This document shows, piece by piece, positions 42,490 through 50,484 of a DNA stretch of 64,000 nt; position 1 is the first letter of the stretch; each line of letters begins with the position of its first letter. Source of the DNA: JACRDG01 sp963760985 (lineage in GTDB: Bacteria; Desulfobacterota; Desulfomonilia; Desulfomonilales; Desulfomonilaceae). The DNA is taken from contig CAVXFM010000015.1 of the NCBI GenBank assembly GCA_963760985.1, forward strand, positions 992,001-1,056,000. Direction: 5' to 3'. The notes beneath the pieces are model-generated. The model searched no databases and had not been told where the DNA came from. It saw only the letters and a list, made by a program, of their open reading frames with translations. The position numbers and the translations under genes are program-made.

Positions 42490-42891
42490 ATGGCTGACAA
42501 GGAGATAACAAGCCAGGGCAAGCAGGAAGTCGCGTCCGGCGAGGGCGAGTTTACTCATGAGGGAGTATATTTCTCTCCTGCGGTGGACATTTATGCCACG
42601 GAAAAGGACCTCGTGCTCGTGGCCGATATGCCGGGAGTAGGACTCGAGAATGTGGAAATTGATCTGAGGGACAACACGTTGTCCGTCATGGGAAAGGTTT
42701 TTTCGGAACCGGAGGATCGGCAGGCGTTGCTCACGGAATATCGTTCAGGGAATTATTTTCGTTCGTTCCGTATTACCGAAGTAGTGGACCAGAGCCAGAT
42801 TACCGCGTCCATCTCCGACGGGGTGCTCAAAGTGGTGCTTCCCAAGGTAGCCAAAGCCGTGCCCCGTAAGGTGCCTGTGGTAGCTGGCTGA
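42490..42891 (+). CDS. Small heat-shock protein Hsp20, second of a pair
   Basis: This 133-residue alpha-crystallin protein has FSPAVDIYATEKDLVLVADMPG, LRDNTLSVMGK, a shortened loop and GVLKVVLPK, ending in PRKVPVVAG. It is divergent from its neighbour, so the pair are likely hetero-oligomer partners rather than recent duplicates. The ATG follows AAAGGAGG. Transcription is probably shared with the first gene from the heat-shock promoter. Confidence 0.95.
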   Translation: MADKEITSQGKQEVASGEGEFTHEGVYFSPAVDIYATEKDLVLVADMPGVGLENVEIDLRDNTLSVMGKVFSEPEDRQALLTEYRSGNYFRSFRITEVVDQSQITASISDGVLKVVLPKVAKAVPRKVPVVAG

Positions 42892-42947
42892 AAAGCCTCT
42901 TTCTGGAAAAGGATGTGCGGGGGCACCTTTTCACCCATAGGCTTTCA
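42889..42947 (+). terminator. Nested hairpin after the hsp20 pair
   Basis: TGAAAAGCCT pairs with AGGCTTTCA (one bulge), and inside it GAAAAGG pairs with CCTTTTC. The structure begins at the stop codon of the second hsp20 gene. No terminal T-run. Confidence 0.5.
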
Positions 42948-43195
42948 CCGTGCATCGGGAGAGATTACGTAAGGAACGCCGAAAAGGGAAAGTTTGAGGG
43001 GGAGTTGGTCTCCTCCTCAAACTCAACAGAGCGACGAACCGCATCAAACCCTACTGAACGATTGCCAAGGCCCTCTGCCGCTTCCCGTGCAGGCGAGTCG
43101 ATCGAGGAGCGTGATCCAAGAGCCTCAAGGGCTGAGCATTATTACCCTACCCGAGAACGCCAAAAGGATACCTGGCGAAAAGCATTGCCATCCGC

Positions 43196-43226
43196 TTGAC
43201 AGGAAGCCCGTTCCGTAGCCATATTT
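43196..43226 (+). promoter_or_regulatory. Possible promoter for def-fmt
   Basis: TTGACA is followed 18 bases later by CATATT (or 20 bases later by TATTTA), about 30 bp before the def ATG. The -35 box is perfect and the -10 is poor. The rest of the gap 42948-43195 shows no gene. Confidence 0.4.
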
Positions 43227-43253
43227 AAAGTGAAAAGAACCAAGGGGTTTGAA

Positions 43254-43772
43254 ATGGCTGTAAGACCTATAGTGGTCGTCCCTCACGTGGTGTTGACGCA
43301 AAGAGCGGACGAGATTACCCGCATAAACGACCAGATCAGACAACTGGCTGCGGATATGGCAGACACGATGTACAAGGCGCCGGGAATAGGCCTTGCTGCC
43401 AATCAGGTAGGCGTGCTGGCGCGTTTGATAGTCATCGACGTGGAATATGCATACGCAGAACCGCAACGCAAGAAGAAGAACCCGATTTTTATCCTCAATC
43501 CCACCATATGCTCTGCCGAGGGATCGGAAGTGAAAGAAGAGGGGTGTCTGAGCGTCCCCGAATTGGGCGTGGAGATCGAACGCGCCGTGAGAGTTCAGGT
43601 GAACGGATTGGACCTTGAAGGAAAACCGTTGACCATGGAGGCTGAAGGCATGACCGCACGCGCGCTTCAACACGAAATAGACCATCTCAACGGCACTACT
43701 GTCCTTGAGCACGCGTCCACGTTGAAGCGAACGCTCTACCGCAGGCGCCTCAAAAAGAAAGCCAGGGGCTGA
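43254..43772 (+). CDS. def: Peptide deformylase
   Basis: This enzyme removes the formyl group from nascent N-terminal methionine. All three motifs are present: GIGLAANQVG, EGCLSVP (Cys metal ligand) and QHEIDHLNG (two His ligands and catalytic Glu). The ATG at 43254 gives 172 residues and has AAGGGG before it; the open frame begins at 43230. The C-terminus is a basic tail (RRRLKKKARG). It ends three bases before fmt, the enzyme that adds the formyl group, in the classic def-fmt pair. Confidence 0.97.
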   Translation: MAVRPIVVVPHVVLTQRADEITRINDQIRQLAADMADTMYKAPGIGLAANQVGVLARLIVIDVEYAYAEPQRKKKNPIFILNPTICSAEGSEVKEEGCLSVPELGVEIERAVRVQVNGLDLEGKPLTMEAEGMTARALQHEIDHLNGTTVLEHASTLKRTLYRRRLKKKARG

Positions 43773-43775
43773 TCG

Positions 43776-44702
43776 GTGAACCTCAGAGTAGTGTTCATGG
43801 GGTCTCCCGAGTTCGCGGTGCCTACGCTCCGTGCTTTGTATGAACATTTTCGCGTGGCGGGGGTGCTTACCCAGGCTGACAAGCCCAGAGGACGCGGATT
43901 GAAGAACGTGCCCACTGCGGTGAAGGCCGCGGCCGTCGAGTTGGGGCTTCCCGTGGAATCTCCGGAGCGCCTGTCAGATCCGGGTGCGATGAATTTACTC
44001 CGGGAATGGAACCCGGACGTCATTGTGGTCGCCGCGTACGGAAAGATCCTCCCCAATCTGATATTGAACCTTCCACGGCTGGGATGTGTGAATCTGCATG
44101 CATCGCTCCTGCCACGACACCGGGGGGCGTCTCCTATTACTGCGGCCATATTGGCGGGAGATTCGGTAACCGGTGTCTGTACGATCCTGATGGATGAGGG
44201 AATGGACACAGGACCGATCCTGCTGACACGAGAGATCCCTCTACAGGACGACGACACCACAGGCACGCTTCACGATCGACTCCTGGAACCTGGCGCCATG
44301 TTGGTGGTCGAAACCTTGGAAAAGATGGAGAACCACGAAATTCATGCGACTCCACAGGACCACGCAATGGCCACATACACCAAACCTCTGAACAAGTCGG
44401 AAGGAAAAGTGGACTGGCATCGGGAGGCTCAGTACCTCGCTCGACACGTGAGGGCCATGACCCCCTGGCCTGGAGCTTTTTTCTCCCTGTCCGGGGAAAC
44501 GGTGAAGCTGTGGCAGGCTTCGGCCGAGCAAGGCAACGGCGCACCGGGCCGTATCGCCGCGGTTCGGCCGGACGGTATCCTGGTGGGCACCGGGCAGGGA
44601 CTTCTTCTCCTGCGTCGTGTTCAGGCTCCGTCGAAGAAACAGGTGGCCGCGGCAGAATTGGCCCGTGCGCGCGGACTCAAAGAAGGCGACCGTCTCAGTT
44701 GA
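43776..44702 (+). CDS. fmt: Methionyl-tRNA formyltransferase
   Basis: Fmt formylates initiator Met-tRNA using 10-formyl-tetrahydrofolate. The 308-residue protein starts at a GTG three bases after def. It shows VFMGSPEFAVP at the N-terminus, the catalytic Asn-His region in CVNLHASLLPRHRGASPI, and the Asp of the PI-x-AAI...T-G-V block. The C-terminal tRNA-binding domain begins near residue 205 (NKSEGKVDWH). The length is typical. Confidence 0.97.
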   Translation: MNLRVVFMGSPEFAVPTLRALYEHFRVAGVLTQADKPRGRGLKNVPTAVKAAAVELGLPVESPERLSDPGAMNLLREWNPDVIVVAAYGKILPNLILNLPRLGCVNLHASLLPRHRGASPITAAILAGDSVTGVCTILMDEGMDTGPILLTREIPLQDDDTTGTLHDRLLEPGAMLVVETLEKMENHEIHATPQDHAMATYTKPLNKSEGKVDWHREAQYLARHVRAMTPWPGAFFSLSGETVKLWQASAEQGNGAPGRIAAVRPDGILVGTGQGLLLLRRVQAPSKKQVAAAELARARGLKEGDRLS

Positions 44703-44788
44703 TCCGTCAATACAGCAAAGGCCTCGTTCACCGTGTACGGTGAAACGCCTCAATAGCAGAAAGCATCCGAAATCAGAGGAGATATAAG

Positions 44789-45628
44789 ATGAATCAGTTC
44801 AAGACCGTTATCCTCCTGGCAGCATTGGCCGCGCTTCTTGTGGGCATCGGGGGATATCTGGGCGGCAGGAACGGCGCGACGATCGCCCTCGTAATCGCCC
44901 TGGTAATGAATGTCGGCAGCTACTGGTTCAGCGACAGAATTGTGCTCAGCATGTACCACGCGCAGGAGGTTACCGAGGACCAGGCCCCGGACCTGTTCAA
45001 TCTCGTCCGACAGCTGGTCGCACAGGCGGGACTGCCCATGCCCAAGGTGTACATCATCCCGGATGACTCCCCCAACGCGTTCGCCACAGGACGAAACCCG
45101 GATCACGCGGTGGTAGCTGTCACGGAAGGCATCCTGAGACTCCTCACCCCGGAGGAGCTTGCCGGAGTAATCGGTCATGAATTGGGTCACGTGAAAAACC
45201 GGGACATCCTCATCCAAACCGTAGCCGCAACCATTGGCACTGCAGTCACGTACCTGGCCCAATTCGGGATGTTCTTCGGCGGGCGTTCCGACGAGCAAGG
45301 AGGTAGAGGAGGGTCATTCGTGGGCATGATCCTGATGATGATCCTCGCCCCGCTTGCTGCTATGATTATTCAGATGGCGATCTCGCGGTCCCGGGAATAC
45401 ATCGCGGATGAGACTGGCGCACACATATGCGGGCATCCCATGTGGCTGGCACAAGCCCTGGACAAACTCAGACGGGGCTCGGAAGCAATTCCCATGCACG
45501 CGGAGCAGGCAACGGCTCACATGTTTATCGTGAATCCATTTACCAGTGGCGGGATAGCCAGTCTGTTCTCGACCCATCCTCCCATCGAAGAGAGAATCGA
45601 ACGGCTCCAGGCAATGGGGAATTTCTAG
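44789..45628 (+). CDS. htpX: HtpX-family M48 membrane metalloprotease
   Basis: HtpX degrades damaged membrane proteins. The 279-residue protein has two N-terminal helices (about 5-25 and 31-50), the zinc motif HELGH at residues 130-134 facing the cytoplasm and a third hydrophobic stretch (about 172-195). The downstream Glu lies in SREYIADETGA. ATG behind GGAG. It is 86 bp from fmt and followed by a repeat, so it may be its own unit. Confidence 0.95.
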   Translation: MNQFKTVILLAALAALLVGIGGYLGGRNGATIALVIALVMNVGSYWFSDRIVLSMYHAQEVTEDQAPDLFNLVRQLVAQAGLPMPKVYIIPDDSPNAFATGRNPDHAVVAVTEGILRLLTPEELAGVIGHELGHVKNRDILIQTVAATIGTAVTYLAQFGMFFGGRSDEQGGRGGSFVGMILMMILAPLAAMIIQMAISRSREYIADETGAHICGHPMWLAQALDKLRRGSEAIPMHAEQATAHMFIVNPFTSGGIASLFSTHPPIEERIERLQAMGNF

Positions 45629-45697
45629 GACCTTGTTTCGGTGCGATGGTGACGAAGGCCTCTGCTGGCTAGCCCGGCAGAGGGCCCATCCCATGCG

Positions 45698-45860
45698 TTC
45701 CTAGGAAAATGCATTTTTGGGGGAAGGCCCTTCTTGAAAGAAGGGCCTTCCCCCAAACCCCCATCCCCAAGAACTTCAGGCACTTGCCCGCTCCCTCTGG
45801 TTGCTGGACAGGGTGCCATTTTCATGGTTCGTTGTGACCCTCCAGGTCATGGGAGTTCAC
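45698..45860 (+). repeat. Palindromic dispersed repeat, copy 3
   Basis: It starts TTCCTAGGAAAATGCATTTT, carries the GGAAGGCCCTTCTTGAAAGA hairpin and ends GGGAGTTCACA. It has a few more differences from the other two copies but the same order and length. It lies between htpX and rsmB. The remainder of the gap 45629-46046 shows no gene. Confidence 0.85.
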
Positions 45861-46046
45861 AATATCGACCAGCGGACACCAGGGGCTCGTCAACCTGCCG
45901 GTTTTGCCACAAGCTCCGACGCAGAAGAGCTGAGAAAGGCGTTTCTCTGCTGGCTATTGCCGCAACAATTTCGTGTATCCGTATTTTTCCCACATATCTT
46001 CATCCCCAGCTTCTCATCATTGTTCGTGAGGAGACACGAGGCAAGA

Positions 46047-47402
46047 ATGACTCGTCCGCCGTCAGCCAGAGATCTGGCTCTTGATGTCCTGGAGCGCGTG
46101 CGCGCCGGCCGCTTCGCTGAGCATGCCCTGTCGGAACGCCTGGCCAGGGAACACCTCCGACAGGAGGAACGCGGCCTGGCTACGGAGCTTGTCTACGGAG
46201 TCGTGAGATGGCAGCGGAGACTGGATGCCATCATTCACCGCTGCACCGAGGCTTCGGGCAAGAGGATCAAACCCGTAGTGAGGGACATTCTCAGACTTGC
46301 CCTCTATCAGCTCATACTCCTGGAAAGGATCCCCGCTCACGCAGCAGTAAACGAGGCGGTGAGTCAGGCCCGACGTCGTTTCGCTCAGGGCCCCGCAGGC
46401 TTTGTGAACGCGGTGCTCAGAAACGCGCTTCGCAACCTCTCCACAGTCGATCCTCCGGTGACCGATGCCCCCGGGTTGCTGGCAATTCATTTCTCCCATC
46501 CGGAGTGGCTGGTGAATTGCTGGCTCGCGGAATTCGGGCCTGAGAGTACGCGTCGGATTCTCACGCACAATAATTCCAGGGCGCTGGTAGACTTGCGCGT
46601 AAACACTCTCAAGGGCACTTATGAGCGGCTTGTGGACATCTTCCATAGAGAAAGGTGTCTCTTCCGCGACAGCGCGCTGGTGCCCGCGGGGATGCGTTTA
46701 GCGGCACTCCCCGGCCCCGTGCAGTCCATTCCGGGATACGCGGAAGGCTTGTTCGCGGTGCAAGACCTGGCCTCTCAGATGATTGCGCCCCTGCTTAAAC
46801 CGCAACCGAATCATCGTATCCTCGACGCGTGCGCGGCCCCCGGGGGCAAGACCGCTCATCTGGCCGCGCTCACCCGGAATGGTGCGCGTATTATCGCGGT
46901 GGATTCCGACGAGAGGCGCGTGGAAGAAACGCGCGGCAATCTTCAGAGGCTCGGCGTTCAGGGGGTAGAGCTGGGAACGGGCAACGCGCAGGATCTTGAG
47001 TTCGTGAAGGGTCTCGGCGTGTTTGACCGAATCCTGTTGGATGCTCCCTGCACAGGGCTTGGGGTGCTCCGCCACAATCCCGAAGCCAAGTACCGGTTGA
47101 GTGAGGAAGACCTCGCGGTCTTCGGTGCTCGCCAATTGGCCCTGTTAACCACGGTCGCGGAGGTCTTGAAAGTCGGCGGATTACTTCTGTACTCGGTGTG
47201 CACCGTCTCTCGAGAAGAGACGTCGGAAGTCGTAGAGCGCTTTCTTGAGGCTTTTCCCGATTATTCGCTCGACGTGATCGATCCTGGAGAAGTAGGCTTG
47301 GCCGCGCTCGTGGGCCAACGCGGATACTTTAGGACCTTCCCTCCTCCCGTACAAGAGCAGATGGATGGTTTTTTCGCAGCGCGCATTCGCCGTGATCGCT
47401 AA
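46047..47402 (+). CDS. rsmB: 16S rRNA m5C967 methyltransferase RsmB
   Basis: RsmB methylates C967 of 16S rRNA. The 451-residue protein has an N-terminal NusB-like RNA-binding domain (about 1-140), a linker, and an AdoMet domain with DACAAPGGKT (AdoMet loop), LLDAPCTGLGVLRHNP (catalytic-region Cys) and YSVCTVSREE (second Cys). The ATG at 46047 follows GAGGCAAGA. The frame is open back to 45801, but that part runs into the dispersed repeat and is not coding. Confidence 0.95.
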   Translation: MTRPPSARDLALDVLERVRAGRFAEHALSERLAREHLRQEERGLATELVYGVVRWQRRLDAIIHRCTEASGKRIKPVVRDILRLALYQLILLERIPAHAAVNEAVSQARRRFAQGPAGFVNAVLRNALRNLSTVDPPVTDAPGLLAIHFSHPEWLVNCWLAEFGPESTRRILTHNNSRALVDLRVNTLKGTYERLVDIFHRERCLFRDSALVPAGMRLAALPGPVQSIPGYAEGLFAVQDLASQMIAPLLKPQPNHRILDACAAPGGKTAHLAALTRNGARIIAVDSDERRVEETRGNLQRLGVQGVELGTGNAQDLEFVKGLGVFDRILLDAPCTGLGVLRHNPEAKYRLSEEDLAVFGARQLALLTTVAEVLKVGGLLLYSVCTVSREETSEVVERFLEAFPDYSLDVIDPGEVGLAALVGQRGYFRTFPPPVQEQMDGFFAARIRRDR

Positions 47403-47716
47403 CGCGGCGGTTGGGCGAGGCGCGGATTGCCGATTTATCTCGACAAGCTGAGGGTTTATCGCAACAAAGTTTTGCCGGCCCGAGGTGGGAGCGGGGATAC
47501 GCTGCAAAGCCGCTCACTTATCCCGTCATCGCTGCACCGGATGCTGCAGGGGGTCGTGTTTTTCCTGCTTTCAGAGAGAGTTAATCTGAGCCTGCGAAAA
47601 AATTTCGCAGGCCTTTCCTGCCAGAACAGGGCACGGGTGTGAAAGAATTGAGCGCGAAACGTGCGCTCCGGAAGCCCCTTCTTTTGGAATCAGCTATTCA
47701 TCAGGTTTTCCCAACT
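47403..47716. other. Intergenic region after rsmB with a terminator hairpin
   Basis: No gene is supported. The only structure is the hairpin at 47590-47612, nearly 190 bp after the rsmB stop. The last bases lead into the sigma-54 promoter of the predicted small RNA. Confidence 0.5.
47590..47616 (+). terminator. Intrinsic-type hairpin downstream of rsmB
   Basis: GCCTGCGAAA and TTTCGCAGGC form a perfect 10-bp stem with a short A-rich loop, followed by CTTTCC. It would insulate the small RNA promoter at 47717 from rsmB transcription. Confidence 0.6.
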
Positions 47717-47732
47717 TGGCACGGCGATTGCT
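47717..47732 (+). promoter_or_regulatory. Sigma-54 promoter of a predicted small RNA
   Basis: TGGCACGGCGATTGCT matches the -24/-12 consensus TGGCAC-N5-TTGCW at every defined position. The expected start is near 47741-47743. A strong terminator ends only about 60 bases later and no ORF follows at once. Confidence 0.8.
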
Positions 47733-47740
47733 ATAGAGAT

Positions 47741-47806
47741 AGTCGAACAACGACTCCTAACCATACCCTCTTAGCAATCCTCCTCATTTAGGATTGCTTT
47801 TTTTTT
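47741..47806 (+). ncRNA. Predicted sigma-54-dependent small RNA, about 65 nt
   Basis: The transcript would begin with a small hairpin (AGTCG-AACAA-CGACT) and continue with a C-rich single-stranded linker (CCTAACCATACCCTCTT). It ends with the terminator AGCAATCCT / AGGATTGCT plus a T-run. The terminator loop region contains CCTCCT, the complement of Shine-Dalgarno sequences, so trans pairing to ribosome sites is plausible. A perfect sigma-54 promoter and an intrinsic terminator frame it with no coding sequence between. I know no named family it belongs to. Confidence 0.65.
47773..47806 (+). terminator. Intrinsic terminator of the predicted small RNA
   Basis: A 9-bp stem AGCAATCCT / AGGATTGCT with an 8-base loop is followed by nine T. 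It is the best Rho-independent terminator in the window. Confidence 0.9.
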
Positions 47807-48233
47807 GCCTTTTTTTCGTTCCCTCACTAGTGCGTACCCGGGCTTGTTCGGGAAATTGCTGTGGCAGCATGGCACGCCAGCCTGCATTGCCAGGGACTTT
47901 CCCCAAGTCGTGGAGCCACAGGACAGGTCGGCTCCCTGGACTTCCTCGCTCCGAACCACAAAGAACTGCTTTTAAGATTTGTTGCACTTTGAAAATCGTG
48001 TTAAGTAGGTTTTTGCGAGCACGAGTGCTCGCAGAGCCGGAACGTTCCGCGGTCGCTTGAATCTTTTGCTCGGCCAAGGTGCTTTTGATAGATGACTCGT
48101 AGGTTGCGACGGCATAAGATAGGCGAACGGACCGCTGCGCTGCAATCACACTACATGCATGACCGACAAAGAGCCGGAACCCAGTGGGCAAACGATCCCC
48201 CCGGCGGACAAATCGGCCCGAGGAGATTAGAGG
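47807..48233. other. Region between the small RNA and the 58-residue ORF
   Basis: No gene is supported in these 427 bases. An AT-rich TTTTTTCG stretch follows the terminator, and GCGAGCACGAGTGCTCGC near 48016-48033 is a near-perfect dyad. The final 15 bases carry the ribosome site of the small ORF. Confidence 0.4.
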
Positions 48234-48410
48234 ATGGAACTTACCGAGGCTTTGGTAAGCGATAGCAACGACGAGATCATCGAAATCACCTTAACCGGAG
48301 ACGAGGATGAGTGGAGAGAAATAGCCGTGGTCCTTAAAGAATCGGATTCGGACTTGGCTACCGAAGTCGGCCTTAAAATCCGGGAGGCCCTCCGAACTGC
48401 GGGTCAATGA
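48234..48410 (+). CDS. 58-residue acidic protein, function unknown
   Basis: The ATG at 48234 is preceded by GAGGAGATTAGAGG, and the 58-codon frame ends TGA at 48408-48410. The product is strongly acidic in its first half (SDSNDEIIEITLTGDEDEW) and ends in an amphipathic helix (EVGLKIREALRTAG). The strand-then-helix alternation looks like a small folded domain. It lies 430 bp downstream of the small RNA and upstream of a 190-bp repeat. I do not recognise it. Confidence 0.55.
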   Translation: MELTEALVSDSNDEIIEITLTGDEDEWREIAVVLKESDSDLATEVGLKIREALRTAGQ

Positions 48411-48540
48411 AGGTCTTTCGTGTTGCACGGGGGACCAGCAAGGCCGCGGGCTCTTTACCCGGGAACTTCAGGGGAAGAGCGCGTTGCCCTCGCGACACAC
48501 CAACCGTCGTACTCCGCTTACTCCTCATAGCACGCGAGGA

Positions 48541-48730
48541 GGCTGCTGCGTAACGCAATGCTTTTCCGAATACGTGGCACGATGACGTCGGTTCCGACGA
48601 CTTTCAGCGGAGGTCCTCAAGAACAAACTTAGCATGTCAGACTCTTAGGAGCCCGGCGGAAAGCTCGGGATGGTCGTGCGAGGCGCCGGGTACCACCATT
48701 GGCACCATGATTGGGGTCATGCAACAGGCT
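48541..48730 (+). repeat. 190-bp repeat with inverted ends, copy 1
   Basis: It begins GGCTGCTGCGTAACGCAATG and ends GGGGTCATGCAACAGGCT; the ends are imperfect inverted copies of each other. It is the same length as, and alignable throughout with, 53845-54034. It contains no ORF and fits a small MITE-like element. Confidence 0.75.
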
Positions 48731-48754
48731 CCTAGGATTGGGAAAGCGCCGCTG

Positions 48755-49651
48755 TCAGGGGTTTGGATCGTGGCACCCTGGCGCGGTCGAAGCCCGGAAC
48801 TGTTCCATGATTTCACCCGCCCTGTAGGAACTTCTCACGAGAGGCCCCGCCACCACGGCCGGCAGCCCCTCTGCGCGCGCGCGTTCCTCCAGTTCCGCGA
48901 ACTCCTCGGGAGTGACAAATTTCTGGACCGGGTGATGGAGAGCCGAAGGCTGCAGATACTGGCCGATGGTAAGGACCGAGCATCCGGATTCAACGAGATC
49001 GCTCATGACGCGCAGGATTTCATCCCGCGTTTCCCCGGCCCCGACCATGATCCCGGACTTGGGAACAATACCTCCTCCGCGGTGTGAAACGCGGCGCAGC
49101 AAGGTCAGGGACCTGTCGTAAGACGCTCCTTGCCTTATGGTCGGGTACAACCGGGGGACGGTTTCCAGATTGTGAGCGATCGTCTCTGGTCGTGAATCGA
49201 TGACCGTTTGCAGCGCGTCGGGGCAACCTTTCAGGTCCGGAATAAGCGCCTCAACTCCCACGTTTCCGGGCAAGCCGTGGATTGCCCGGACGGTCTGGGC
49301 GAATAACGACGCGCCCCCGTCAGGGAGGTCGTCGCGCGTCACCGAGGTGACCACCCCATACCTCAATTTCATACTTCTTACCGCGGCAGCCACCAACGCC
49401 GGCTCATCGGGATTCACAGGGAGAGGTGTTCCGTGCTTAACTGCGCAAAAGCTGCAGTTTCGCGTGCAAATGTGACCGAGTATGAGAAAAGTCGCAGTTC
49501 GGCTGGCCGCGCACTCACCCTGATTGGGACAATGGGCTTCACGGCATACGGTCGCAAGCCCCTTGGTGTAAGTCATGGTGCGAATGTATGCCTCGGCCGA
49601 CGCAGTGAGTGGCGGTGTACGAAGCCATGGAGGGAGCCTTCGCATCTTCAT
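48755..49651 (-). CDS. lipA: Lipoyl synthase
   Basis: LipA is a radical-SAM enzyme inserting two sulfurs into protein-bound octanoate. The 298-residue protein has both cluster motifs: CREAHCPNQGEC for the auxiliary sulfur-donor cluster and CTRNCSFC for the radical-SAM cluster, then the SVTRDDLPDGG and GQYLQPS blocks. The N-terminus is short. The ATG at 49651 has AAAGGG nine bases upstream. No lipB or lipM is adjacent. Its 3' end faces the repeat at 48541-48730. Confidence 0.97.
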   Translation of the reverse strand: MKMRRLPPWLRTPPLTASAEAYIRTMTYTKGLATVCREAHCPNQGECAASRTATFLILGHICTRNCSFCAVKHGTPLPVNPDEPALVAAAVRSMKLRYGVVTSVTRDDLPDGGASLFAQTVRAIHGLPGNVGVEALIPDLKGCPDALQTVIDSRPETIAHNLETVPRLYPTIRQGASYDRSLTLLRRVSHRGGGIVPKSGIMVGAGETRDEILRVMSDLVESGCSVLTIGQYLQPSALHHPVQKFVTPEEFAELEERARAEGLPAVVAGPLVRSSYRAGEIMEQFRASTAPGCHDPNP

Positions 49652-49753
49652 GGGTCAAACCCTTTGCGCGGAATGTTACTCGCATAGTGTAACGTGTCTT
49701 TCCGCGGGTGTCGAGTTCGCGCGCTTCGTCCTGTGCCTTCAAAGCCTATACTG

Positions 49754-49898
49754 GTGCCGAGAGTCTTGTCCGTGTGATTCTTCTTGGGTGTCCGGAAGTC
49801 ACGCTTGTTTGCAAGCGACGCAGAGCCGTCGAATCTTCGTTCAGGGGCCTCTGCCACCCTTCAAAAGATCGAGTCGTTCGATCAGAGGTTTTGGCAAC
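49754..49898 (-). repeat. Third-family repeat unit, copy 2
   Basis: On the minus strand it aligns with 6042-6198 (shared CCCCTGAACGAAGATTCGAC and flanking blocks). Its other end (AGTCTTGTCCGTGTGATTCTT on the plus strand) matches the flank of the palindromic repeat copy at 41656. Confidence 0.55.
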
Positions 49899-50017
49899 GG
49901 TGGAGACGACGCAGCACACGGGATGCTGTTGACTGTCATGCTGCCCGGATACGGTGTGCTGGCTACTGAGTTTATTGGCTCAAGGGGGGAGTAAAAACCG
50001 AAGTTCGAATAAATAAA

Positions 50018-50076
50018 GACCGTCTCCGGTAAGGTATCAAGGGGGGGGAGTCATGATACAAGTGGAAGACGGCCTT
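50018..50076 (+). other. Nested stem-loop with an eight-G loop
   Basis: CCGTCT pairs with AGACGG on the outside, and GTATCA pairs with TGATAC on the inside. The inner loop contains GGGGGGGG. It could be a structured RNA element or leader, but no known riboswitch is recognised. Confidence 0.35.
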
Positions 50077-50114
50077 TCATGCATAAAGATATCTTTCGGC
50101 TCTAAAAAAGTCAA

Positions 50115-50141
50115 CCCCTACGAGGAAAAAAACCGTAGGGG
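50115..50141 (+). terminator. Hairpin in the leuB-like leader region
   Basis: CCCCTACG and CGTAGGGG form an 8-bp stem around an A-rich loop. There is no T-run after it on the plus strand; on the minus strand the A-rich flank TTTTTTAGA could serve as one. Confidence 0.45.
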
Positions 50142-50241
50142 CGTGCTGTGTGACTCCCAGGAACCATCGATACCAACCGGTTCAAAACCAGGATAAGACA
50201 TAGAGCCTGAGTGTCAAGGTGTATTTTTCGGGTATTTTTTA

Positions 50242-50256
50242 GGTAGACTGTCTACC
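50242..50256. promoter_or_regulatory. 15-bp dyad, candidate operator
   Basis: GGTAGACTGTCTACC is a perfect inverted repeat of 7-base arms about one central base, 230 bp before the leuB-like ATG. The binding protein is unknown. Confidence 0.45.
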
Positions 50257-50484
50257 CCATGCATGACATAACCTGCTCATTATGTTACTACAATACATCT
50301 CTTCACTCGGATGAAAAACATCCATTGAGATCTACTTTTTCGTTGGTGTATCATTACCTGGCGCTCTGACCCCGCGGAAAAATTCTCATCGAGAATCCTA
50401 CGGCTTGTGTCCCCATGTTCGCCGTATCTGCTCCTGAGCGCCGGCCACCTTTGGCCAATCTCATATTAAGAACGAGGCGAGACG

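Larger units (their letters stand above)
49899..50484. other. Upstream region of the leuB-like gene with several dyads
   Basis: No ORF is supported. It contains a nested stem-loop (50018-50076), a hairpin (50115-50141) and a 15-bp dyad (50242-50256), in an AT-richer stretch than its surroundings. This suggests a long regulated leader or several binding sites. Confidence 0.5.

Noticed and set aside
45801..46046. N-terminal extension of RsmB
   Set aside because: The upstream codons fall in the dispersed repeat; the ATG at 46047 begins the normal NusB-like domain.
48690..48720. TTGGCACCATGATTGGGG as a sigma-54 promoter
   Set aside because: The -12 element reads TTGG instead of TTGC, and it lies within the 190-bp repeat with no gene behind it.
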